Part shown: piece by piece, positions 6,846 to 13,981 of the stretch | Layout of the letters: every line of letters starts with the position of its first letter | How positions within the stretch are numbered: the first letter of the stretch is position 1 | Origin: a virus | IMG/VR virus record: IMGVR_UViG_3300032289_002472 | Coordinates: 49,068-113,067 of that record | DNA length: 64,000 nucleotides | Strand: one strand, 5' to 3' | Notes under the pieces: generated by a model | The model's database searches: none | The model's input: only the letters and a program-made list of their open reading frames with translations | What the model was told of the DNA's origin: nothing | Program-made: the position numbers and the translations under genes

Positions 6846-7619
6846 TTAATAAAGTTTAACAGATAAGACCCCATCGTCAACAACTCCATAATGCTTTTCT
6901 GTGTCCAAACACCAAGATTCATGTGCCTCACCTTGAGCATATATCTCTGGATCAACAAAGGTTGTGTGACCAAAGATTTGCTTACCAATATGCTTTGAAG
7001 GAGTAAACTCATGTCTTCCATCCAGCCAAAGAAGCCCACCTATTTGAGCGCTTCCATATCTGCATCGGCCCACATCGGTAATGAAGTAATTACGATTATG
7101 AGAAAAATTTCTAAAGTTTGACCAAACATCTGGCAATACTTTATCAATTAATTCATCAATTGATTCATTAAAATTAAGATGGTCGGGCATTATTCCAGCA
7201 TGTGAATAAATAATACCCTGAGACTTGTAAGCTAATTTTATATTTTTTGCGAAGAATTCATCTCTCAAGTTGTTATCAAAAAACACCTTACGAAATTGCT
7301 TGGCTTTATTTTTGGTAAAGCCTGAACAATAGTATTCTCTGACTGGAACAATATTAGTGTGGGAGTGAGCCTTGTTTAAATAGATATATTGTACGTCATG
7401 GTTGCCCAACAAGAACACGAACTTGTCCCTTTCGGGATGATCCGTCATTAGGTCTCGCAAGAATAGACAGGTATCTAAAAAAGACGCGACATGCGGAGGT
7501 TCAAAAAAGGAGTCAAACCAGTCACCCAGAAAGACTACCTCATCATAGCTTTCTTTTTTAAGCACATCCTCAACCAAAACAACTCTTTGATGTATATCAG
7601 GGATTATTAAAGTTTTCAT
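6846..7619 (-). CDS. Calcineurin-like metallophosphoesterase, 257 aa
   Basis: A two-metal phosphoesterase with motifs PDIHQR near residue 7, GDWFDSF near 34, GNHDVQY near 69, SHAGI near 131 and GHTTF near 217. The set is complete, so the enzyme should be active; the spacing resembles Ser/Thr-phosphatase-like and ApaH-type phage enzymes. ATG 7619 (MKTLIIPDIH) is preferred over 7643 because the first beta strand starts there. The leader is the structured region at 7640-8101. This is the second phosphoesterase in 4 kb and is only distantly similar to the first. Confidence 0.85.
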   Translation of the reverse strand: MKTLIIPDIHQRVVLVEDVLKKESYDEVVFLGDWFDSFFEPPHVASFLDTCLFLRDLMTDHPERDKFVFLLGNHDVQYIYLNKAHSHTNIVPVREYYCSGFTKNKAKQFRKVFFDNNLRDEFFAKNIKLAYKSQGIIYSHAGIMPDHLNFNESIDELIDKVLPDVWSNFRNFSHNRNYFITDVGRCRYGSAQIGGLLWLDGRHEFTPSKHIGKQIFGHTTFVDPEIYAQGEAHESWCLDTEKHYGVVDDGVLSVKLY

Positions 7620-7639
7620 AAAAAATCGGCTGTCGTGTC

Positions 7640-8101
7640 TCAAGGTCTACGACGAATACTTTCGAACAGATAGGTCTATAGTTAGCGCCCTATCCTAGGT
7701 ATATCAACTCGCCTCGCCTGAAGAAAGTCAAATGAATGACTTTCTAACTCTCGGTGGCCGTCACCGTGCTTATGGTTACAACACCCCATTTTTGCGGAAA
7801 CCATCCGCTTCTATCGTGAGTAGGATCTCACTAGAAGGCTAGTTATGCCCTCACGAATTAATTGAATGGCCCTAAACTATAACGGCGTCGGCTTGCGCTA
7901 CTAACCTCTTTTTCTAGACTATGGTTAGTAGACCATTCAAAGTAAAGAGACGGAAGGCCGTGTACTGTGGCACTCTATACTATAGGTATAGCGCCAAACC
8001 AGCTTCCCGAAATATATTTCGGGAACCCCGAAGCACCGCAACCTTCACCCATTTGGGCAGCTCGGTCTGCCGAATACTCAGCAGCATCTCAAAGTATCTG
8101 T
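7640..8101 (-). ncRNA. Large structured non-coding RNA candidate A
   Basis: About 440 bases without a convincing gene, dense in perfect stems: GAAAGTCA/TGACTTTC (7723-7744), CGGTG/CACCG (7752-7766), CTTCTA-GTGAG/CTCAC-TAGAAG (7808-7837), TTGAATGG/CCATTCAA (7862-7869 with 7933-7940), nested CTACTAACC/GGTTAGTAG (7898-7931), CTATAC/GTATAG (7975-7991), and TTCCCGAAAT/ATTTCGGGAA (8004-8025). ATACTTT near 7656 can pair with AAAGTAT near 8091, closing the domain. Neighbours are all minus, so minus transcription is assumed. It could be an independent RNA or a long phosphoesterase leader. No known RNA class is recognised. Confidence 0.6.
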
Positions 8102-8257
8102 AACAAATTCATTCGGAACCCATAATGTCTGCAAAGTATCTTCATGATAATAGCAAACACAGCTTTGAGTATCACCTTTATCTAAGATAGATTGTAGCTG
8201 AAATTCTGTATAATCAGGAAATATACAAAACTTTTTAATTTGTGTATTTGTATTCAT
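8078..8257 (-). CDS. Hypothetical protein, 59 aa
   Basis: ATG 8257 to TGA 8078-8080. It begins MNTNTQIKKFCIFPDYTEFQ and contains Cys pairs (SCVCYYHEDT, LRCC). It lies between the tmRNA-like RNA and structured region A, just upstream of a phosphoesterase. Codon composition looks protein-like; the last codons overlap the structured region. The function is unknown. Confidence 0.5.
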   Translation of the reverse strand: MNTNTQIKKFCIFPDYTEFQLQSILDKGDTQSCVCYYHEDTLQTLWVPNEFVTDTLRCC

Positions 8258-8264
8258 TTTAAAA

Positions 8265-8342
8265 TGGAGGTGGTCGGAATCGAACCGACGTTATGAGAAC
8301 TATTGATTTGTGTCAACACTCATACGAAGCCAATGCACCCCC
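8265..8342 (-). ncRNA. tmRNA-like mini RNA (tRNA-like domain without tag frame)
   Basis: On the minus strand, GGGGGTG (8342-8336) pairs with CACCTCC (8272-8266), with a G3-U70 wobble and discriminator A73, the alanine identity. A T-arm GTCGG-TTCGATT-CCGAC follows normal geometry. There is no D-stem: the acceptor is followed by CATTGGCTTCG, like the tmRNA 5' consensus (UGGnUUCGAC). In place of an anticodon arm there is TATGAG/CTCATA (8324-8319 with 8297-8292) holding a short inner stem-loop. This matches the acceptor, D-analogue, P2 and T-arm plan of tmRNA, capped instead of carrying a tag ORF. A degenerate tRNA is the alternative. Confidence 0.6.
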
Positions 8343-8347
8343 CTAAA

Positions 8348-8902
8348 TTAGTCTTCTTCGGGCACAGGAGTATAATCTAACTCTTTTGCCTTTTCGGAGC
8401 AAAGAGTTTTAAACCACCCACCCCTAGAGTGCAAGCTTCCAGGAGCTCCTGTCACTTCACACGTTCTGCCAGAAATATATTCGGCAAAGTCTACAGCGCT
8501 TTGAATTCTTTGATCCAATTGCCAGTAGTATGCTTCTACTTTATCTAAGTCTAATTTTTCCCTTCCAGGAAAGTCTTGTTGCATTGCCTTTATGTAAAAA
8601 TAGACCCTAAGAGTAGCATACTTTTCTTTTATCTGTGTGAATATGACCTCAGGAGCTGGAAGATAAACTATATTATCTTCCCAGTGCTCTTTGTCTTTTT
8701 TATAAAACTCATCTTTGACCCCCATGGTATGATTACTTGTAACCATGCGCTTTATATATCCACAAAGGTCATCAAGTATTTTATACCAACCATCGTCGCA
8801 TTCGCACCCAAAACACATTAATGATTCTGTGGGTGGAAGTTTATGTCCTTGAAAAAACTCGGGGTATTTTTCAGTTAGTGACTTTTTTAGCTCTTCTTTC
8901 AT
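8348..8902 (-). CDS. Hypothetical protein, 184 aa
   Basis: Family not recognised. The N-terminus is charged (MKEELKKSLTEKYPEFFQGH), followed by a Cys pair in an acidic context (LMCFGCECDDGWYKILDDL) and a second Cys/Trp-rich segment near the C-terminus (RTCEVTGAPG, GGWFKTLC), possibly a zinc site. It overlaps the upstream 82-aa gene by four bases. The tmRNA-like RNA lies directly downstream. Confidence 0.7.
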   Translation of the reverse strand: MKEELKKSLTEKYPEFFQGHKLPPTESLMCFGCECDDGWYKILDDLCGYIKRMVTSNHTMGVKDEFYKKDKEHWEDNIVYLPAPEVIFTQIKEKYATLRVYFYIKAMQQDFPGREKLDLDKVEAYYWQLDQRIQSAVDFAEYISGRTCEVTGAPGSLHSRGGWFKTLCSEKAKELDYTPVPEED

Positions 8903-9147
8903 TTTTTCGAAGAATGGTTATTAGCAGACTTTTGCCAAACTTCATAATGTATTCCTACACACCCCTTCTTTTTTCTCTTTTTAATTCGTTGAACTAAAGC
9001 CGCATGTCGACAATTTCGTTTAACTTCGTCCATGATTTTGTAAGCCATGGTCATCTCTCCTTCAAGAAAGGGACCAGCTAAAATGTGAAAACCATTAGAC
9101 CTAGCCTCTTTTTCTGTAATGTATTTGTGATTAATTAATTCGCTCAT
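8899..9147 (-). CDS. Small basic protein, 82 aa
   Basis: Starts MSELINHKYITEKEARSNGF at ATG 9147, preceded by the leader AAAGAACAACAAC. It is rich in Lys/Arg near the middle (QRIKKRKKKGC), suggesting nucleic-acid contact. The upstream frame to 9195 would enter tRNA-Leu and is rejected. It overlaps the downstream 184-aa gene by four bases. Confidence 0.6.
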   Translation of the reverse strand: MSELINHKYITEKEARSNGFHILAGPFLEGEMTMAYKIMDEVKRNCRHAALVQRIKKRKKKGCVGIHYEVWQKSANNHSSKK

Positions 9148-9168
9148 GTTGTTGTTCTTTAAAATAAA

Positions 9169-9249
9169 TAGCGTAGGAGGGACTCGAACCCTCAAGACTT
9201 TCGTCGACAGATTTTAAGTCTGTTGTGTATGCCATTCCACCACTACGCC
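9169..9249 (-). tRNA. tRNA-Leu (anticodon UAA)
   Basis: A class II cloverleaf on the minus strand: acceptor GGCGTAG/CTACGCT with a terminal G-U pair, D-arm GTGGAATGGCATACAC, anticodon arm CAGACTTAAAATCTG with UAA, variable arm GACGAAAGTC, T-arm GAGGGTTCGAGTCCCTC, discriminator A. CCA not encoded. Confidence 0.93.
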
Positions 9250-9257
9250 CAAATTTA

Positions 9258-9398
9258 CTATTTAGCTATGCCCCGCTTTTGTAATCTCTTGAGTCTTGCC
9301 TTGCGAGCATATTTGCTCTCGTGCATTGGATCCTCTTCAAGCATTTTGCGACGACGTTCTTCTTTTTCTTTTTGTATCTGTTCTCGTTTCTTAGACAT
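9258..9398 (-). CDS. Small highly charged basic protein, 46 aa
   Basis: ATG 9398 to TAG 9258-9260, beginning MSKKREQIQKEKEERRRKML and ending in a Lys/Arg-rich helix (ARKARLKRLQKRGIAK). It starts two bases after the stop of the methyltransferase-like gene. Almost half the residues are charged; a nucleic-acid-binding or ribosome-associated role is possible but unproven. Confidence 0.55.
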   Translation of the reverse strand: MSKKREQIQKEKEERRRKMLEEDPMHESKYARKARLKRLQKRGIAK

Positions 9399-9400
9399 GT

Positions 9401-10201
9401 TTAAAACATACGTGTAAAGGCGAGCGTCCCCATTGGTATTTGAGGTACTCCATTGCCATAATTTCTCGATCCGTAATAGATGTGTGGGCTGTGAATATAA
9501 AAATGCCCAGCCTTGTTATTTGAGTTTGTCTCTGCCATTTGCCTGATCTCTAAAGCTAGTGCTTTTAATATATTTTTTGTGTTGGGGGAATAAGTATTCT
9601 TATCCACCCTTTTCCACATGTGATCATCATCAACTTGTATATCCTTGAAGGTCGGTGTGTGCTCCCATTTACGAATTAAGTCCGCACAGAAATAAACAGA
9701 ATTTCTAGACTTTAATCCAAGGGTTAACATCAAAACTGAACGAGGACCACTATTTATATCTTTAGACAAAATAGCGTTTATATCATTCATGACAGAAGGA
9801 CAAACATAACCCAAATAATCAGCATAAATAATATCAAAATGATGATCACTAGGAATACCTGTCTGTGGGCTTCTGATTAAAGCTTCTGACAGGTGTCCAT
9901 GCTGATGGGTCATGTTGAATGTAGCTCTACCCCCATAATCGTTTGACAACTGTTCAGCCACAGAAGTAGCCATAGAATGAATACTAGGATTGTTTTCGCA
10001 TCCCCAAAAACAAAATCTGTTCTCAGGAAAACTTTCAACAATGCTTCTTTCATGTGCCCACTCTTGGGCTGGTAGTGTCAGAAAATTAACTGTCTGTCCC
10101 TTTTCAAGGGCTGAAGCTAGTAAGGGAGCGATAAATCTATTACTGTAATCTTGATCCAATCTTTTATTACGATTCTTTTCTGGGCATGATACAAATGACA
10201 T
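9401..10201 (-). CDS. Putative SAM-dependent methyltransferase-like protein, 266 aa
   Basis: A weak call. The segment ENRFCFWGCENNP near residue 62 resembles the end of strand 2 with its acidic residue, and FDIIYADYLGYV near 125 resembles motif IV of Rossmann methyltransferases. No glycine-rich motif I is clear, so the fold could be another Rossmann type. ATG 10201 (MSFVSCPEKNRNKRL) gives a 35-base overlap with the macro-domain gene; an ATG at 10270 would overlap far more. Confidence 0.45.
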   Translation of the reverse strand: MSFVSCPEKNRNKRLDQDYSNRFIAPLLASALEKGQTVNFLTLPAQEWAHERSIVESFPENRFCFWGCENNPSIHSMATSVAEQLSNDYGGRATFNMTHQHGHLSEALIRSPQTGIPSDHHFDIIYADYLGYVCPSVMNDINAILSKDINSGPRSVLMLTLGLKSRNSVYFCADLIRKWEHTPTFKDIQVDDDHMWKRVDKNTYSPNTKNILKALALEIRQMAETNSNNKAGHFYIHSPHIYYGSRNYGNGVPQIPMGTLAFTRMF

Positions 10202-10610
10202 GTTTCTTTGAAATAGACTTGATGCATTTTTCAATTTCTTTCCAGCTACACCCTTGAAGACTGCACCCAAGCTTGTATGGAAAATAAAGATTAATATTAG
10301 GAAATGCTTCGACGATCTTTGATAAAGATTGCTTAAATGCTAAATATTCAAACTTGTTTTGATTGTTATTGGGCATCAAACAATAAATATTAGCGACACT
10401 AAGCTCATCAGTTACACGAACAACAGAAGACTGACCCAACACATCCAATGGAGATCTCTTGAGTGTAGTTTCAATATGTTCCTGCAAAACCTTAGGGAAT
10501 TTTTTGGTAACCTGGAAAGAAAACCCGCCTGACATTTGATCACCGCAGCTCACGGGGTGAACAATCACCCCAGAGCTAACGGTAAGAACGTCTTTTACTA
10601 CTGTAGCCAT
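10167..10610 (-). CDS. Macro domain protein, 147 aa
   Basis: A single macro domain of about the family's minimal length, expected to bind ADP-ribose or hydrolyse ADP-ribose derivatives such as the 1''-phosphate made in tRNA repair. Visible are GVIVHPVSCGDQMSGGFSFQ (the ligand loop region, near residues 15-34) and LYFPYKLGCSLQGCSWKEIE near 107-126, the phosphate loop and following helix. ATG 10610 is chosen; GTG 10616 is an alternative. It follows the 123-aa gene with a near-overlapping junction. The presence of an RNA ligase in the window makes RNA-repair clean-up plausible, though the genes are 8 kb apart. Confidence 0.7.
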   Translation of the reverse strand: MATVVKDVLTVSSGVIVHPVSCGDQMSGGFSFQVTKKFPKVLQEHIETTLKRSPLDVLGQSSVVRVTDELSVANIYCLMPNNNQNKFEYLAFKQSLSKIVEAFPNINLYFPYKLGCSLQGCSWKEIEKCIKSISKKHVICIMPRKES

Positions 10611-10612
10611 GG

Positions 10613-10984
10613 TCACATAGCTCCAACAGTTTTGATTAGATCTTTCTGTTTGCCATAAGTGTAAACAGCATCCAGAGGAATAACTCCATTCTCAAGACCC
10701 TTTACCATGGCATTGAACCCTGTCGATTCGCGCAGTCTTTCATAAGCTAAAATCCAGATCTCTCTGGGCGTAAGCCTTTTTTGAAGCGCTATTGTTTTGA
10801 TCATTTTGTTAAGTCGTTTGCGGTCAGAGTTGGTCTTCTCAGACACTAGCTTCTTAGCAATCTTCTTTTGTTGTTTAGGCAAATTAGATTGATAAATTAA
10901 CTGCAGTGAATCAACAACCTCAGTCGAGGCATCAGAAAATTTTTTAATAGAATTATTTAAGTCTAGTAGTAGTTGTTCAGGCAT
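10613..10984 (-). CDS. Hypothetical helical protein, 123 aa
   Basis: Not recognised. Almost entirely helical, with a basic middle (KQQKKIAKKLVSEKTNSDRK) and LTPREIWILAYERLRE. It starts after the leader AAACAAAAACACACATT. It is the first gene of the short operon with the macro-domain gene. Confidence 0.6.
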   Translation of the reverse strand: MPEQLLLDLNNSIKKFSDASTEVVDSLQLIYQSNLPKQQKKIAKKLVSEKTNSDRKRLNKMIKTIALQKRLTPREIWILAYERLRESTGFNAMVKGLENGVIPLDAVYTYGKQKDLIKTVGAM

Positions 10985-11045
10985 AATGTGTGTTTTTGTT
11001 TATTGTGTAGAAATTAGATCTTGGCGATAAGTCACCAATAAAATT

Positions 11046-11498
11046 TTAAAAACACCCAACAATTTGGTTAGATATTTTAGGTATCTTTGTTGGATGAAGC
11101 TTTAAAGAAATCGATATTGGAGATTTCCTAGAAATAGCTGTAGATATACTTGGACTAATTTTTAGTCCGGTTGGGCAAGTGACAATAAGGTCTTGGTTGC
11201 TATTCCAAAAACCTTGAGATAAAAAATTAATAATTAACTTAGCCTTAGACTGATTAAAAAGCTCTGCCTCAGGATAATCAAAGGGATCTCCATCAAAGCA
11301 GTTAATGCTCAAAATTTCTCTAGGACTAATCTTAAAAGCTTTCTGCAAAAGATCTGCATTGTAAAAATGTGAAGACCTCCAGCCTATTTCGCTTGAAGAA
11401 ACAAAAACCACCCATGGGGGTTTCCCATGGGTGGCATTAGAATCTTGAATCGCACGATTTAGACCTTGATAACAGATAGCCTGAATCGTTCTATTCAT
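11046..11498 (-). CDS. Hypothetical protein, 150 aa
   Basis: Not recognised. It has alternating strand and helix segments (PPWVVFVSSSEIGW, REILSINCFDGDPFDY) and a Ser/Ile/Lys-rich end. It sits one base downstream of the 337-aa gene and is probably translated with it. Confidence 0.6.
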   Translation of the reverse strand: MNRTIQAICYQGLNRAIQDSNATHGKPPWVVFVSSSEIGWRSSHFYNADLLQKAFKISPREILSINCFDGDPFDYPEAELFNQSKAKLIINFLSQGFWNSNQDLIVTCPTGLKISPSISTAISRKSPISISLKLHPTKIPKISNQIVGCF

Positions 11499-11499
11499 C

Positions 11500-12513
11500 T
11501 TAGTAGTTAGACAATATATGATTTAGCAGAGAGTTAGATTCCGACTCATCCATCCTATGCATTGGAATAACATAGAACTGTGTCGTGGTGTCCACCTCGG
11601 GATTGTCTTGGCAATTTGGGAAGATAAAGAAATCTCCCTTCATCTCTACCTGACAATAGTTTTCGTGATTTAGAGCGTCCTTAGATTCTGCAAGCAGAAC
11701 CATGTCGTTTGTCTCACAAAGCCAATGATCATGTGAAACCCCCAACAACTCTCCAGATTCATATAGCGTGAAGTCCTCGCCAAGTCTGATTGGCTCTAAA
11801 TTTAATTTAAGAGTAACACCTTCATTGGGTCCGACCTTCAATGATCCAGCTGACTGATTCAAAATATGGCGAGTTGCCAAAGTTTTGAAATCATCAAGCT
11901 TTTCTTGAATTACTTCCTGAACAGTTATTGAAAGATCAGAAGTCTCAATGAAATCTAAGTACTTTTCTTTAATCTGTTCTTTCTGTTCAGATGTCAGCGT
12001 AAAACCCTTGTGCCTCAATTCAACAATAACATTTTCCCAAGGATTAAACATGCCGTAAACAATTGAATCAGGGTAGCCATCTTCAATTTCTTTGATCTTA
12101 TTGTCAAATGCTTGAGATTCTGAAATATCTACTAGATCGGACCACTTGATTGGTTTAATCTCAAGATTTTCATCCAAATTCTCATGGACTGATTTTGACG
12201 AAATGAGATGTGTCCTAAAGTTGTCAGCAATCTGTGAAAGATCTGTGGTAAAAACCATCAACGACTTTTCAAAAGCTTCAGTAAGTTTAAAGTCACAAAG
12301 ATTCTGTAACGAAATAATAATTCCTGATTCAGCTAATTTAGTGCTGATAACTGCTACAGTAGAAAGAGAAACTTCAGGAAATAATTGCTCAAATTTTTTG
12401 CTGTCAATTTCTTGCTCAAGAAATTCACTTTTAATTTCCACTTCATAAGGAAGTATGTCTCTGGTTGTGTTCCAAAGCTGATTAAAAAGATAGTGTTTAA
12501 TATTTGTTCTCAT
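11500..12513 (-). CDS. Hypothetical protein, 337 aa
   Basis: Not recognised. ATG 12513 (MRTNIKHYLFNQLW) is preferred over an upstream ATG at 12540 that lies in the terminator hairpin. The composition is acidic and mixed alpha/beta, with a probable beta-rich C-terminal half (GVTLKLNLEPIRLGEDFTLY). It opens a new transcription unit just past the terminator of the Ubl operon. Confidence 0.65.
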   Translation of the reverse strand: MRTNIKHYLFNQLWNTTRDILPYEVEIKSEFLEQEIDSKKFEQLFPEVSLSTVAVISTKLAESGIIISLQNLCDFKLTEAFEKSLMVFTTDLSQIADNFRTHLISSKSVHENLDENLEIKPIKWSDLVDISESQAFDNKIKEIEDGYPDSIVYGMFNPWENVIVELRHKGFTLTSEQKEQIKEKYLDFIETSDLSITVQEVIQEKLDDFKTLATRHILNQSAGSLKVGPNEGVTLKLNLEPIRLGEDFTLYESGELLGVSHDHWLCETNDMVLLAESKDALNHENYCQVEMKGDFFIFPNCQDNPEVDTTTQFYVIPMHRMDESESNSLLNHILSNY

Positions 12514-12527
12514 TTTGTAAAAGAAAA

Positions 12528-12554
12528 GGGAGGGGGACAAATGCCCCCCTCCCC
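12528..12554 (-). terminator. G/C hairpin ending the Ubl operon
   Basis: GGGAGGGGG (12528-12536) pairs with CCCCCTCCC (12545-12553) around a short loop, and the minus-strand product is followed by a T-rich run (CTTTTCTTTT). It lies just after the 67-aa gene at 12578. Confidence 0.8.
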
Positions 12555-12577
12555 ATTAGTTAATCTTAATATTAAGA

Positions 12578-12781
12578 TTATTCGGCCATTTCAGCTCCGC
12601 TCGGCTTTTTGCCTGGAAGCTTCATTTGAGCCCTTTTTAAAGGCTCAAAAATTCCGACCTTAACTTTTTCGATAATCTCATCAGAGATATCGTTCGCTTC
12701 GGCGGAATTAATTAATTCTTCGACGCCAGTCAAGGCAAGCTCGACTGAACCTCTAAGACTAGATGTTGATTTTTTTCTCAT
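12578..12781 (-). CDS. Small protein at the end of the Ubl operon, 67 aa
   Basis: Not recognised. It starts MRKKSTSSLRGSVELALTGV, a basic N-terminus, then an acidic helix (INSAEANDISDEIIEKV) and a Lys/Pro-rich end (KLPGKKPSGAEMAE). It lies six bases after the JAMM gene and before a terminator, so it is the last gene of the operon. It may be a substrate, regulator or unrelated passenger. Confidence 0.65.
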   Translation of the reverse strand: MRKKSTSSLRGSVELALTGVEELINSAEANDISDEIIEKVKVGIFEPLKRAQMKLPGKKPSGAEMAE

Positions 12782-12787
12782 ATTTTT

Positions 12788-13981
12788 CTAATAGTAGCCG
12801 TACATTCCGTCATAGCTTCGAGCCATTAAATACTTGCGCTCGTTAATCCACGACTCAATTGTATCGGCAAGTTTCTCTTTTGAGATGCCCCATGTAGCTA
12901 AAATATTAGCGTCCACAGCGGTAAGCACCTCAAGTTTCGTTTCATCTAACTGATGGTCGAAAGTAGTCAAAATGTCACATAGCTCAGCTTGTGTCATCCT
13001 AAAGTTTCGACATATTTTATCTACTGACGGCTCCAATAGGTCTTTAGTTTGTTCCTCCCCAAGACCTAAAGAACCCTGATGGGGGCTTTGGGAATATCCC
13101 ACCTTTTTCTTTTTTTTGTTTTTTTTTGAGGCTTTTTTGGACTCCCACCACTCCCAGTATGGATTTGTGGATCCAGAAGAATAATTGGAAGCATATTCAG
13201 AAGAACCTCCGTAGTTATTAACTACAGTAAAACTCTTCTTTGGTGGCTCCACTCGATTCTTCATCCATTCTTCAATCAAGCCCTCTTCAGCCAACTCTTC
13301 AGTGTTTTGTTTCACCAAAAAATTAGTTGTATATTCTTGAATAGCTTTAGGAGCCCTAGAACCAATGTAGTCACTGGGAATTTCGATGAAGTCACTCATC
13401 TTAACAGGACAGAAAAAGACTTGAGCTTTTTCTACTGTCTCCTCCCCCTCCTCATTGACGACAATTTTCCCAGGAATAACTACCGTAAAACGAACGTGAA
13501 CATCTACTTCTTTCTCGTCAATTTTACCAATAGTTATGTGAATACCTGGAGAATTTTGCTCATCGTTTTTGTCGGTTCCAGATTGGAATGCGCCCATATT
13601 ACAGTGTGAGTGGCATGTCCCCCACTGATAATATTTACCGCCCTCCAATACCTCATTCATTTGAGCCTGAAAGGTTTCATGGTCTGGCAACTCTTTAGTT
13701 GTCATTCCAGTATCCTTTTCTTGAGGGAAGGCCCAAGCCTTCCACTCTTTGGTAACATCACTATAAAAAAGCCTAACTTGTGCCTCAGCTTTTTCATCTT
13801 TATTTACCTTGCGAAAAAAGGAAGCAATTGTCCTCCATAGAGACAGCTTCATCTTTCCACATCTCAACTCCAATGCTGGATCTTCTTTTATTTCTTCATA
13901 TTCCACAGGAAAAAACCCCGACAACTTATCGTTAATTTCTTTTTTGATTAGTGGCTTACCACTATGAATGAATAATTTCAT
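12788..13981 (-). CDS. JAB/MPN (JAMM) metallopeptidase, 397 aa
   Basis: A predicted deubiquitinase-like zinc peptidase that would remove or process the Ubl. The JAMM signature is complete: H124-S-H126, seven residues, S134-x-x-D137 (CHSHCNMGAFQSGTDKND), embedded in beta strands (EAQVRLFYSDVTKEW before, PGIHITIGKIDEKEVDVHVR after). The C-terminal 150 residues contain a Lys-rich linker and a helical domain not seen in minimal JAMM proteins. It overlaps the 536-aa gene by 20 bases. JAMM, E1 and E2-like proteins co-occur in prokaryotic Ubl and PRTRC-type systems, which supports the call. Confidence 0.82.
   Translation of the reverse strand: MKLFIHSGKPLIKKEINDKLSGFFPVEYEEIKEDPALELRCGKMKLSLWRTIASFFRKVNKDEKAEAQVRLFYSDVTKEWKAWAFPQEKDTGMTTKELPDHETFQAQMNEVLEGGKYYQWGTCHSHCNMGAFQSGTDKNDEQNSPGIHITIGKIDEKEVDVHVRFTVVIPGKIVVNEEGEETVEKAQVFFCPVKMSDFIEIPSDYIGSRAPKAIQEYTTNFLVKQNTEELAEEGLIEEWMKNRVEPPKKSFTVVNNYGGSSEYASNYSSGSTNPYWEWWESKKASKKNKKKKKVGYSQSPHQGSLGLGEEQTKDLLEPSVDKICRNFRMTQAELCDILTTFDHQLDETKLEVLTAVDANILATWGISKEKLADTIESWINERKYLMARSYDGMYGYY

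Noticed and set aside
7640-8101. RNase P RNA
   Set aside because: Some stems and a GAAAGTC stretch recall it, but the conserved GAGGAAAGUCC and GACAGAA regions are not found on either strand.
7640-8101. Group I intron
   Set aside because: No convincing P/Q/R/S core and no interrupted gene on the flanks.
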